NCBI GenBank assembly: GCA_905216025.1
Contig: CAJMSE010000001.1
Span: forward strand, 1-64,000
Length of the DNA stretch: 64,000 nt
Direction of reading: 5' to 3'
From: an uncultured bacterium
Lineage (GTDB): Bacteria > Bacteroidota > Bacteroidia > Bacteroidales > Bacteroidaceae
A model generated the notes under the pieces. That model ran no database searches. It saw only the letters and a list, made by a program, of their open reading frames with translations, and was not told the origin of the DNA. Positions within the stretch are counted from its first letter, which is position 1; each line of letters starts with the position of its first letter. Below are positions 51,564 to 59,604 of the stretch, in pieces. A program made the position numbers and the translations under genes.

Positions 51564-51861
51564 CCCATTTTTCAGATGTTACATGGATATTGGGCGAGAG
51601 AATACTATCCGAACATTCCAAAATTTTCAGAGTGTTGGAGGGCGATAAAACTGTTAAATTGGTTTCTGCTATCTGATTTTGAACGGACATAACTACATCG
51701 TCTAATTCTCTATCCCCAGATGTTTCCTTCCCAAAAATAACATATTTGTACTTACTTATATTTGCATCATTAGATAGTACAATCTTACCTGAAGCACAGG
51801 ATGTCATTAGTGCTATAATAGCGGCAATAGGTATAATATGTTTTGTAAGCTTTTGCTTCAT
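51496..51861 (-). CDS. lipoprotein, probably truncated at the C-terminus
   Basis: 121 residues. Lipoprotein signal MKQKLTKHIIPIAAIIALMT with lipobox MTSC, then a YKYVIFGKETSGDRELDDVV, MSVQNQIAETNLTVLSPSNT region. After HVTSEKWDGGHT the frame enters the reading-frame shadow of the next gene (NYASCCNQYYGARASFF), so the last 18 or so residues are probably not original and the natural C-terminal domain is lost. Preceded by structured leader B and a TACCTTTG promoter. Confidence 0.6.
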   Translation of the reverse strand: MKQKLTKHIIPIAAIIALMTSCASGKIVLSNDANISKYKYVIFGKETSGDRELDDVVMSVQNQIAETNLTVLSPSNTLKILECSDSILSPNIHVTSEKWDGGHTNYASCCNQYYGARASFF

Positions 51862-51889
51862 TCCTTTTATGCCAATGGCTCTTTCAGTT

Positions 51890-52129
51890 CCAATTGAGCC
51901 GTTAATTATGCAGAAGCGTGGAACTGCAATGCCACTTCTTTATTCGGAGGTCGTAGGAAACCTTGCATACAGATGTAGTAATAGCAGCCCACGCCATAGC
52001 GTGAGAACCACTATGCCATCTGAGTATGCAATTTGAAAATTTCCTACGTTTCCAAATACTTGATGCGCATAACGCTTCTTTTATTCCATATGTCTTGGAC
52101 AGGGTTGCCCCAATCCAAATGCAAAGGTA
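51890..52129 (-). ncRNA. structured leader RNA with promoter, copy B (inverted)
   Basis: Read leftward: TACCTTTG box (52122-52129), then GGATTGGGGCAACCC-TGTCC, AAGACATAT, AGAAGCGTTATG, CGTAGGAAA, a variable arm containing hairpin CATAGTG...CACGCTATG, TTTCCTACGACCTCCGAATA, GTGGCATTGCAGTTCCACGC, TTCTGCATAATTAAC. AGAAGCG pairs with CGCTTCT and GTAGGAAA with TTTCCTAC. Same order of conserved words as copy A (42017), with a longer arm. It leads into the lipoprotein gene at 51861. Confidence 0.5.
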
Positions 52130-52360
52130 GTGAATTTTCTATAATTAGTTACCATAGTCAAACATAAATCTGCATTTTAAGACTGATTTTAGAACCGTTT
52201 TACCCTCATTGGTTCTCAAAGCGCAAAAGACGCTGACTTTCAATGGCAGCAAGAATTCCTTGACAACATCATCAGAGGCTACGCCCTGGTTATCAGAATA
52301 TTGGAAGTAAAGTTTGAAATGCCCTGCTTTCTTTTTTTTACCTCGTTCCGTGAAATAAAG

Positions 52361-52404
52361 AAAGCGTCTCCCGCAGGCCGTTCCGCCCGCCGGAGACGCT
52401 TCCC
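52361..52404 (-). terminator. terminator behind the HU-like gene
   Basis: GAAGCGTCTCCGGCGGGCGG and a complementary CCTGCGGGAGACGCTTTC arm form a stem of about 12 pairs followed by a T-rich stretch on the minus strand, 40 bases after the stop at 52444. The remainder of 52130-52360 shows no gene I believe in. Confidence 0.7.
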
Positions 52405-52443
52405 GTCCCATACTATATAGTCTCACTCTTATCCGCCGGATAC

Positions 52444-53034
52444 TCACCTTACTGCCGTGCTTCCGTCCGCTCCGTCAGTGGTGGCGGTGCTGTCCTGCGC
52501 GGCTGCGGCCCCTGCGGCATCCTGCTCCTTTTCCACCTGCTCGCCCAGCTCCTCAAGGTGCTTGATGCCCTCCTGCGCCTTCTTCTTCTCGGCGTCAATC
52601 CGTGCCTGCGACTCGGTGTCCCACCCGAAGGTTACGTCCAGAGCGAGCTGGTCGCTCATCATGTCGCCCGTGGCCGAGGCGAGCATCCTTGTCTTCCTCA
52701 CCGCCGAGCCTATCTTGGCGGAGGCTCCGAGGCGTCCCGTGTCCGTGTCGATGCCGCCTATCGTGTCGAACGCGTTGCTGTGCAGCGTAATCTTGAAGAT
52801 GGCGAGGTTGTCAATCTTCACCGAGTTTCCGTTGAGGAGCTGCTCGCGTATGCACTTCGAGAAGTCCGTCAGTATGCCCTCTATCGTGCCCGCCGAGAAC
52901 GGCGTGTTGTGCTCCGCCATGTGCTGCGCCATCTCGCGGATGCCGAGCATCTCCTTGATTACCGGACGTACGTACCATTTCTTGTACTGGGCACTCATCT
53001 TGTTGTTGTTCTGATACCATGTAAGCTCAACCAT
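52444..53034 (-). CDS. HU-HIG type DNA-binding protein
   Basis: 196 residues. The first 125 match the long HU-like family of Bacteroidales: WYQNNNKMSAQYKKWYVRPV, FSAGTIEGILTDFSKCIREQ, LLNGNSVKIDNLAIFKITLH. The remaining 70 residues form an Ala/Glu/Lys-rich helical extension and a disordered AAAQDSTATTDGADGS tail not needed for the fold. Probably a nucleoid-associated or architectural protein. Minus-strand TATATTTG box at 53161-53168, about 127 bases upstream of the start. Confidence 0.8.
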   Translation of the reverse strand: MVELTWYQNNNKMSAQYKKWYVRPVIKEMLGIREMAQHMAEHNTPFSAGTIEGILTDFSKCIREQLLNGNSVKIDNLAIFKITLHSNAFDTIGGIDTDTGRLGASAKIGSAVRKTRMLASATGDMMSDQLALDVTFGWDTESQARIDAEKKKAQEGIKHLEELGEQVEKEQDAAGAAAAQDSTATTDGADGSTAVR

Positions 53035-53160
53035 AATCGTAAAATTTTAAAGGTTTGACAATTAAGAAAAAAAATCTCTCTCCCCCTGTTTTCCCGTCAT
53101 GGTCTGCGCTGTGTGCGTGCCGCCCGGCCGGATTGTCGGTGTCGCTGTTGTGTTACGCTG

Positions 53161-53168
53161 CAAATATA
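53161..53168 (-). promoter_or_regulatory. promoter -7 box for the HU-like gene
   Basis: Plus-strand CAAATATA reads TATATTTG on the minus strand. The 22-base arrays lie further upstream. Confidence 0.5.
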
Positions 53169-53257
53169 GTCAATTTACCGATGCCGAGATGCTTTTATCC
53201 CGTTTATTTTCAGCCGTTTAACGTTGTTTGCACCGCGTTCGGAAATTTTGCTTTATA

Positions 53258-53386
53258 TAGTGAAAAATACCGCCCCGAACGTGAAAAATATCTTTCCTAA
53301 CGTGAAAAAACACCCTTCGGAACGGGAAAGTTTTTTCCCTGAACGGGGAAAGGAATTTTCCGGAAAGCGGGAACATTTTCCGGAGC
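53258..53386 (+). repeat. degenerate 21-22 base tandem repeats
   Basis: Units start at about 53258, 53278, 53299, 53321, 53342 and 53364 with (A)ACG(T/G)G(A/G)AAA followed by T-rich and C-rich ends (for instance AACGTGAAAAATATCTTTCC and AACGGGGAAAGGAATTTTCC). Spacing alternates 21 and 22. Confidence 0.6.
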
Positions 53387-53511
53387 GTTGGATGGAAATG
53401 CCGCACGGCATCCGCACGCATCGTGAGACACCCTCACGTGAACGGCGTGCCTATATCCGAGGTTTTGCACGATACCATCCTAACTTTTGCGTGCTATATG
53501 GCAGAGTTTTC

Positions 53512-53665
53512 TGTAATACCTATTTCAGAATCCTGTAATACCTTTTAGAGAAAGCTGTAATACCTATTAGAGAAAGCTGTAATACCTATTAGAGAAAGCT
53601 GTAATACCTATTAGAGAATCCTGTAATACCTATTTCAGAAAGCTGTAATACCCATTAGAGAATCC
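53512..53665 (-). repeat. 22-base tandem array, inverted copy
   Basis: Seven copies of TGTAATACC(T)ATT start at 53512, 53534, 53556, 53578, 53600, 53622 and 53644, then a degenerate eighth at 53666. On the minus strand the unit reads TAATAGGTATTACA, the same core as the array at 39681, with AGCTTTCTC-type links. The remaining 53667-53860 stretch shows nothing clear. Confidence 0.85.
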
Positions 53666-53865
53666 TGTGGCATATATCTGAAAAAGCGTGCCATATAGCA
53701 AGGGAGAATGTCAGCCGGACCGCGGCACACGGATTTCCGCCCCACACCGCGGTTTACCCATTCCAATCCCCCAATATATTATATGTACGCGTACATTAAA
53801 TTATTCGCTCCAAATGCCGGACGAGCCATAATTATGTCGAATTCGACACAATTTCCCGCCTTCTC

Positions 53866-53916
53866 CGTTCAGCCTTAGCACTTTGCGGAGAGTATCGCGC
53901 GGTTTTCAGCGGGAAT
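53866..53916. repeat. KilA-N upstream repeat, copy 1
   Basis: CGTTCAGCCTTAGCACTTTG, then CGGAGAGTATCGCG-GGTTTTCAGCGGGAA. Similar stretches are at 55506-55560 and 56409-56460, so a promoter-region segment has been copied. Here it precedes the TAACTTTG box (53922-53929) of the STM3941-like gene. Confidence 0.65.
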
Positions 53917-53961
53917 TATGGTAACTTTGTGGGCGATAGAATAAGAAATAGCACATATATA

Positions 53962-54513
53962 ATGAAACAGACAAATGGACAAACGAATGAAGCGGTGATA
54001 AGAATCTACCAAGTCCTGTGGAAGAATCTGCTGCTGGGCATCCTGTGCCTGGCATTTGCGGTGGGCGGATATTTTATTATTAAAGACGAGGAATGCAACT
54101 TAGTGACGAAAGTGTTGGGCGGATGGCTGAATGTCATATTCTTCGGTGGCGGCGGATTGTTCGTCATCATCCTTACGCTATACAACAGGATTCGCCGCAC
54201 TCCGTTTCTGATAATACACGACGACAGGCTGGAAATGTACGTACAACGCAAGGCGGCCTATCGTACCGTCAGTTTCGCTGATGTGAAGCGCTTCCGGATG
54301 ATAAATGTCTTTAACACCAAACAGATTGCCATTGACTACAAGACGGTACCATTTATAAATAAGTTCGAGGAATCGTCTGGTGTCAGGCAAAGCGTGATGT
54401 GTTTTAACTTCAACACGGTCGGAGCAATAGAGAGTATCTCTGTCGACCATCTGACGATGAAGGGGAAAGACATTTGCAGCCTGTTGAACGAACGCTTAAG
54501 GACGGCCACATAG
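53962..54513 (+). CDS. STM3941-family membrane protein
   Basis: 183 residues from the ATG at 53962; the TAACTTTG promoter box ends at 53929, so longer versions are excluded. Two adjacent membrane helices (LLLGILCLAFAVGGYFII and GWLNVIFFGGGGLFVIILTL) are followed by a PH-like soluble domain (RRTPFLIIHDDRLEMYVQRK, AAYRTVSFADVKRFRMIN, ...). Family of unknown function. Confidence 0.75.
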   Translation: MKQTNGQTNEAVIRIYQVLWKNLLLGILCLAFAVGGYFIIKDEECNLVTKVLGGWLNVIFFGGGGLFVIILTLYNRIRRTPFLIIHDDRLEMYVQRKAAYRTVSFADVKRFRMINVFNTKQIAIDYKTVPFINKFEESSGVRQSVMCFNFNTVGAIESISVDHLTMKGKDICSLLNERLRTAT

Positions 54514-54611
54514 AACTTAACGGCAAATAGAATTGTTCCGACAAGACATAGCAAGTATAGCGAACAGAATAAAATAATATTTCATGTTCTATAGCTCCAT
54601 GATGTAACCGA

Positions 54612-55417
54612 TTATTTCAACAATTTCCTGTCGCCGCCGTCGCCACCCTCCAGCACGCTCATCTGCTGTATGGCAATCCGGTTGAGCCTTACGAGGCGTT
54701 CGCCCTGCGGCAGACCCTGGCTGATGAACACGGCATTAAGGTTCTCCATGTTCGAGAGACAGATAAGCTCATTGATGGTGGCGTAGTCGCGGATGTTGCC
54801 CTTGCGGTCGGGATTGGCCTTGCGCCATTGGCGGGCCGTCATGCCGAACATCGCCACGTTCAGCACGTCTGCCTCGTTGGCGTAGATGATGTTTGCCTGC
54901 GCCTGCGTTACTTCCGAAGGTATGAGGTTCTGCCTGATGGCGTCGGTGTGTATGCGGTAGTTTATCTTCGACAGCTCGCGCTTGGCCGACCAGCCGAGCT
55001 GCGTCTGCTCCTCGGTTTTCAGGCGCTGATATTCTTTGACAAGCAACAGTTGGAACTTTGGAGAAATCCACATACCGAAATGGTAGGCTATATCTCTGGT
55101 GCGTATGTGCCGCCATAACGCCCGGCCTTAGACCGTATTCCAATTGCGTTGGTACGTTCTATCCATGTTTTCACGGAAAGGACAAAGTTATTACTTCCCG
55201 CTTCATTTTTAATTGTACCGAATTCGGTACAATTAAAAACGGGATTATACAATATTTCCCATTCGCCAAGGTATTCGATGGTGCTCTTCAGACTGAGCCA
55301 CCGGAAGATGACATGCTCTTGAAATTGGCTGCGTGCCATGTCTGTAAGGCTGATGTAATCTTCTTCGTTGTACTTGACAACGCTGATGTCTGTGTTTTGA
55401 ACGGTAATCTTCGCCAT
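54612..55417 (-). pseudogene. KilA-N domain protein, frameshifted
   Basis: The N-terminal KilA-N domain starts at the ATG at 55417 (MAKITVQNTDISVVKYNEED, YISLTDMARSQFQEHVIFRW, TIEYLGEWEILYNPVFNCTE) and the C-terminal part (HRDIAYHFGMWISPKFQLLL, VKEYQRLKTEEQTQLGWSAK) is in another frame; the break is a missing base near 55100 in the codon before RDIAYHF. Restored, the product would be about 268 residues. KilA-N domains bind DNA and are common in phages and mobile elements. Promoter box TACCTTTG (minus) at 55448-55455. Confidence 0.8.
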
Positions 55418-55420
55418 AAT

Positions 55421-55560
55421 ATATTCTTATTCTTTGTCTCTCAGCCACAAAGGTAGCCAAAATCCATAAGAAAGTCTCTTTCTCGGAGAACTATTTTTCT
55501 GTTTTTCGTTCAGCCTTAGCACTTTTTGCGGACAACATCTCGAGGTTTTCAGCAAAAATG
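55421..55560. repeat. KilA-N promoter-region duplication, copy 2
   Basis: About 140 bases (from the ATTCTTATTCTTTG-TCTC word through CACAAAGGTAGCC to the GGTTTTCAGC word) match 56323-56460. It contains the promoter and first codons region of the broken KilA-N gene. Confidence 0.7.
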
Positions 55561-55669
55561 CCATACCTTTGCAGGTGGTAGAATCCATGTGTCATGACAA
55601 CCAAGAGAATATACAAAAACAAGTATCCGGTTATAGCACTTCATTTTGTAGGGCTTATTCTTTGCATGA

Positions 55670-56263
55670 TTATATTTTATAAGCAAATCCATCTGCGGTG
55701 GCAATGTTCTTGGTATATGTAAAACTTGAATTGTGTTCCCAAATCTTCAATCCCACGACATATAATTTATCATCCAAAATACGAATTCCGATATTATAGC
55801 CTTGACCGCCACCAAACTCAAGTTCAAAATCGCAAGGCCGGTTAAAAGTTTCATCGTCCTTATCTTCAGAAGGAATAAAGAACCTCTCGCATGCGTCATA
55901 TATTTCATTTGAGATTACATTATCGTAAATAAATGTATCGTCCCCTTTTCTAATCAATAATATTCTGTCGCTATACAAATTCCATCCCCCATCGTCTAAA
56001 TAGCTGGGTGACAAGATTGCGAGATGATAGGCGGTATTCTTTTCGTTACCAGTTTCAAGACAACAGGTATCAACGATATTGTAGATGGATGATATTTTAC
56101 AGCCGTGAAAGTCATTATAGCCTGATGCTTCCGCCGCAGAGCATTTCAGAGTGTCGCCTGCAAGCAATGTGTGATGTTCGAAATCCTTTGTTTGTGCGAA
56201 TACCGACAGATTGTTTATAACAATACCCGCCAAAATTATGATGGTTTTAATACAGATGTTCAT
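55670..56263 (-). CDS. exported protein expressed from a captured KilA-N promoter
   Basis: 197 residues from the ATG at 56263 (MNICIKTIIILAGIVINNLS), a signal peptide with cleavage near VFAQ. The mature part (LLAGDTLKCSAAEASGYNDF, LAILSPSYLDDGGWNLYSDR, ILLIRKGDDTFIYDNVISNE, GGGQGYNIGIRILDDKLYVV) looks like a beta-rich secreted protein; not recognised. In frame in front of this start lie about 19 codons (MAKIKVQDTEITLLQWEEQ) that copy the beginning of the KilA-N gene together with its promoter, so the transcript, and perhaps a fused or coupled product, comes from the duplicated KilA-N start. Confidence 0.65.
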   Translation of the reverse strand: MNICIKTIIILAGIVINNLSVFAQTKDFEHHTLLAGDTLKCSAAEASGYNDFHGCKISSIYNIVDTCCLETGNEKNTAYHLAILSPSYLDDGGWNLYSDRILLIRKGDDTFIYDNVISNEIYDACERFFIPSEDKDDETFNRPCDFELEFGGGQGYNIGIRILDDKLYVVGLKIWEHNSSFTYTKNIATADGFAYKI

Positions 56264-56322
56264 TTGTTCTTCCCATTGAAGGAGTGTTATCTCTGTGTCC
56301 TGTACTTTTATCTTTGCCATAT

Positions 56323-56460
56323 ATATTCTTATTCTTTGCCTCTCAGCCACAAAGGTAGCCAAAATCCATGAGAATGTCTCCTCATCGGAGAACTATCTTG
56401 CTGTTTTTTCGTTCTGTATTAGCACTTTGCGGAGGATGTCGCAAGGTTTTCAGCGGGAAA
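56323..56460. repeat. KilA-N promoter-region duplication, copy 3
   Basis: Same segment as 55421-55560 with TACCTTTG box on the minus strand (plus-strand CAAAGGTA 56350-56357); drives the exported protein at 55670. Confidence 0.7.
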
Positions 56461-56480
56461 TGCTGCAGGATATGGCGTCT

Positions 56481-57374
56481 TCACAGATGCCATATCCTGT
56501 TGCGGTAGTCCTTCAGTTCCGCCTCGGGAAAGCGGGCTATCGCATTGTCAAGCTCTCTGAGGATGGCCGCCCGGTCATGCGGCAGCGCGCCGGTGACGGG
56601 AACCGTGTTGGAGACGTGATGGCCGAGGATGTTCACCTTTATCTTCAGCCGTTCTACCAGCGTGCGCATCTCCACGAGCCGCTCTATTTCCGGCTCTTCC
56701 TCGTACGTGCCATCGATGACTTCCTGATACAGACGCGATTCGGGGAAGACTGTCAGCGAGACGATATTTATGATGCACGGGTGCATTCTGTTGATGACCT
56801 CGACGGTTGCCTTGGCACTCTCGACTCCGCGCCCCTTGCCGCCCAGTCCGTTGAGATAGAAGAGGTTGTAGCGTATTCCCGCCTCGTCGAGCTTCGAGAG
56901 CTGGGCGAGGATGTCGGCCGCGCGGTAACCCTTGTCCATCCGTTCGAGCGTCGGGTCGTGGGCCGTCTCCATGCCGATGTTGATGCTGTCGAGCTTCATG
57001 TGGCGCAGGTTTTTCAGTTCTTCTACAGTCTTCGGGGCTATGTCCGTCACTCGTGCGAACATTCCGAATGACTCCATGTGCGGCAGGTACTTTCTGAGCA
57101 GCAAGGCGATGTCCATCAGGCGGCTGTAGCTCAGGGCGAAGGGATTAGCGCCCGTGAGGTAGACGCGGCGCGCGCGGGGCTGCCACTGCCTGATGACGCG
57201 GAGGTCTTCCTCTACCTCGGAGATGGGCGACATGCGGAATGGGGTGCCGTGGTACAGGCTGCAGAACTTGCACCTGTGCCATGTGCAGCCCGAGGTAATC
57301 TGTAACAGTTGCGAACTCGCCTCGTAGGGCGGACGCCATACCTGACCGGTGAAATGTAATTGCGGATATTCCAT
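56481..57374 (-). CDS. radical SAM protein
   Basis: 297 residues. The cluster motif CTWHRCKFC (CX4CX2C) follows QLLQITSG near residue 27, a spacing seen in a subset of radical SAM proteins in place of the classical CX3CX2C. The barrel continues with VYLTGANPFALSYSRLMDIA, LDSINIGMETAHDPTLERMD, KGYRAADILAQLSKLDEAGI and IINIVSLTVFPESRLYQEVI. No extra cluster domain. Resembles oxygen-independent coproporphyrinogen/YhcC-type anaerobic enzymes; reaction unknown. Own promoter at 57493-57523 (TTGC, 19 bases, TAATTTTG on the minus strand). Confidence 0.85.
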   Translation of the reverse strand: MEYPQLHFTGQVWRPPYEASSQLLQITSGCTWHRCKFCSLYHGTPFRMSPISEVEEDLRVIRQWQPRARRVYLTGANPFALSYSRLMDIALLLRKYLPHMESFGMFARVTDIAPKTVEELKNLRHMKLDSINIGMETAHDPTLERMDKGYRAADILAQLSKLDEAGIRYNLFYLNGLGGKGRGVESAKATVEVINRMHPCIINIVSLTVFPESRLYQEVIDGTYEEEPEIERLVEMRTLVERLKIKVNILGHHVSNTVPVTGALPHDRAAILRELDNAIARFPEAELKDYRNRIWHL

Positions 57375-57492
57375 GATTCTGATTGTTTATTCGTATTTTT
57401 GCAGTACCTTTGCAGAAGACAGGCGGCACCTCGGCAAAACATTTAAACCGGCTTGATGATTTTGCTCTCGGTTTGCACTGTCTTTGCAACCG

Positions 57493-57523
57493 CAAAATTA
57501 GGCAATAATCATCTATGTAGCAA
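57493..57523 (-). promoter_or_regulatory. promoter for the radical SAM gene
   Basis: Minus strand: TTGC (57520-57523), 19 bases, TAATTTTG (57493-57500); leader of about 115 bases. Confidence 0.6.
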
Positions 57524-57597
57524 CAACTTACCGAAAGGTTTGACCCTTACCGAAAAGTTAGTTTTGCTCATTATCAGCGGGTTCCGCACAATCAGAA

Positions 57598-57954
57598 ATG
57601 GCAAAAAAGTTAGACTACGGATACTGCAAGGCCGCCCCCATGCTCGAATGGATTGGCAACAAGTGGGCACTGGTCGTTCTCGTGAAGATAAAGGAGAGCG
57701 AGCCGGTGCGTTTCAACGAACTCTACCGCAATATTCCGTCTGTATCGGAGAAGGTGCTGTCGCAGGTGCTCAGGCAGCTCACGGCAGACGGCATCATCAG
57801 CCGCCGGCTGTTCCCCGATGTCCCGCCCCGCGTGGAATACACGATATCGGAGTTTGGCAAAACTCTGCTTCCCCATGTCGAAGCCCTGATAAGTTGGGGG
57901 CAGGACAACTTCGACCGGATTATGGAAAACAGGCGGAAGGCGGAGGGAAAGTGA
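57598..57954 (+). CDS. HxlR-family transcriptional regulator
   Basis: 118 residues with the HxlR winged helix: CKAAPMLEWIGNKWALVVLV, FNELYRNIPSVSEKVLSQVL, RQLTADGIISRRLFPDVPPR, VEYTISEFGKTLLP. Such regulators respond to redox or reactive chemicals and usually control a nearby gene; the diverging CatA-like acetyltransferase or radical SAM gene are candidates. A TACCTTTG box with an ATTG at -33 distance (57382-57412) could serve it. Confidence 0.85.
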   Translation: MAKKLDYGYCKAAPMLEWIGNKWALVVLVKIKESEPVRFNELYRNIPSVSEKVLSQVLRQLTADGIISRRLFPDVPPRVEYTISEFGKTLLPHVEALISWGQDNFDRIMENRRKAEGK

Positions 57955-58002
57955 ATATTCCCGTTTACTCCTTTGCCTGACGTTTTTTCGCTCTGCTGCC
58001 AA

Positions 58003-58653
58003 TCAGAAGCGGGCGGGACTTTTCATCGAATAAATCTCATTTTGAAGCAAATCGAGGAAGCGGGCGGCATGGGCACCGTCCATTTGGGTGTGATGGAACT
58101 GGAATGATACGGTCAATAATGTTCTGAACCAGCTTCTGCGGTAGCGTCCCCATATCATGAACGGATTGTTGAACACGCCGCTGTACATCCCCACGGCCCC
58201 GTCTATTTCGTATTGAGCCAATGCCGACGTGCCGATTACCATGCTGTCGGCGATGTCGTGGTTCTCGCACGACTCCGCCACCTGCCGCGTCAGACGGAGA
58301 TAACTACGGTTGAACTCGGCCAAGTCATCGCAAAAAGGAATGTCGCACGAGCTGACCTCCCCCTCACGGTTGGCAACAATGGTGTTGACGGCTATCGAAT
58401 CATAGCGGACAAGCCTGTCGCCGGCGGGAAGCATATAAAACTCTTTCACCTGACTGGCCGCCCTGCCTATGCACCAGCACATCAGCATATTGAACTTCAT
58501 GTCTTTACGTTTGCTTACTTTCCGCAGATTACTCACGTCTATGGTTCGAAACAGCGTTACCATCGGTATCGGGGCCTTCATCCACATCTCAAAGGCGTAG
58601 GCGCGTGTTGTCTCCGCAGGATTTACTTCTTGCATCATCTTTTTTGGATGCAA
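58003..58653 (-). CDS. CatA-like O-acetyltransferase
   Basis: 216 residues of the chloramphenicol-acetyltransferase fold: YAFEMWMKAPIPMVTLFRTI, FNMLMCWCIGRAASQVKEFY, and the catalytic histidine motif SFQFHHTQMDGAHAARFLD (HHxxxDG) at the C-terminus. An ATG at 58638 is an alternative start. CatA-like proteins without proven chloramphenicol activity are common in Bacteroidota. Convergent with the HxlR gene. Confidence 0.85.
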   Translation of the reverse strand: MHPKKMMQEVNPAETTRAYAFEMWMKAPIPMVTLFRTIDVSNLRKVSKRKDMKFNMLMCWCIGRAASQVKEFYMLPAGDRLVRYDSIAVNTIVANREGEVSSCDIPFCDDLAEFNRSYLRLTRQVAESCENHDIADSMVIGTSALAQYEIDGAVGMYSGVFNNPFMIWGRYRRSWFRTLLTVSFQFHHTQMDGAHAARFLDLLQNEIYSMKSPARF

Positions 58654-58715
58654 AGTTACGCGATAGCTTTTATGCGCGATAGAAGAAAAGGGACATTATC
58701 TTATTGTAGCCAGCT

Positions 58716-59519
58716 TTATTGTCTATCTGAAGAATTATAGCTTTTCTGTAATTTATCAGAGAAGGATTCCCTGAACGCTATCCTTAATCCATTCAGGAAT
58801 GATTCCTTGATAAAGATTGACGATGTGGGGCATTTATCAGAACATAACCGACACTGGATGCAGTCGCTTTCATTTATGGGTAACACCTTATCTTTAATGG
58901 CAAATATGTGCATTGGACAGACTTTGATACATTTTCCGCACGTCACGCAGGTGGAGGTGTTGAGAAACACCACTTTATTGCCGGCTATCCTTTCCGAGCC
59001 ATTAATTCGTACCGGTATGCCGGAGAAATGTTCTTTGACCGATTGTTTATATACTGTCGTCAGAGGATGAAGTTTCCATTTTAATTTTTCCACAAATAAC
59101 CTTGCCTTGAATATGTCCTTTTCATTAGGTCTGGATTTATTGTAGCCATCCAGCAATACCCACGGTCCGGTGCGGTCATAGCCACGGCAGGAAAATTCCC
59201 CGACTACCATTCCGCCTTTTTTCTCAATGATATTTCTGAGGGGCTTATGATACGCACCCAGGAGAGGACGGCAACGGGTGGAAAATATGAATACATTTTT
59301 CCCTTCGAGGTTTTGCTCTGCAACAAATCGCTGAAGCATGATATCATGAGCCGCGAAGTTGATAGCAGAACCGAAGCCGATAAGGTCATATTCCGACAGG
59401 TCTGTGGAGGGGGTATTGTCTATTGATACCAATTCAGCAGAAAGGAATTCCGCCATGCTTTGTGCAATCTTCAGAGTGTTACCTCGATATGAGGAACGAT
59501 AGAATATTATTGTTTTCAT
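58716..59519 (-). CDS. EFR1-type flavodoxin-ferredoxin
   Basis: 267 residues: flavodoxin start IIFYRSSYRGNTLKIAQSMA with AAHDIMLQRFVAEQNLEGKN and FSTRCRPLLGAYHKPLRNII, then two 4Fe-4S motifs CVTCGKCIKVCPMHI and CIQCRLCSDKCPTSS. Cytoplasmic electron carrier; no signal. Third such protein here. The AraC gene upstream is transcribed the same way. Confidence 0.85.
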   Translation of the reverse strand: MKTIIFYRSSYRGNTLKIAQSMAEFLSAELVSIDNTPSTDLSEYDLIGFGSAINFAAHDIMLQRFVAEQNLEGKNVFIFSTRCRPLLGAYHKPLRNIIEKKGGMVVGEFSCRGYDRTGPWVLLDGYNKSRPNEKDIFKARLFVEKLKWKLHPLTTVYKQSVKEHFSGIPVRINGSERIAGNKVVFLNTSTCVTCGKCIKVCPMHIFAIKDKVLPINESDCIQCRLCSDKCPTSSIFIKESFLNGLRIAFRESFSDKLQKSYNSSDRQ

Positions 59520-59604
59520 CTTGAAACTGATATTTTTGTTTCCTGTTCTTTTTTGATGCGAAGTTATGTTATTGGCTTTATGCGCGATAGAAGAAAAGGG
59601 ACAT

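Noticed and set aside
52145..52447. A 100-codon leftward frame
   Set aside because: It runs through the terminator hairpin of the HU-like gene and has a basic, low-complexity composition with no family resemblance.
53218..53538. Frames across the 21-22 base repeats on both strands
   Set aside because: Their repeating peptide follows from the DNA repeat; there is no start signal and codon usage is unlike genes.
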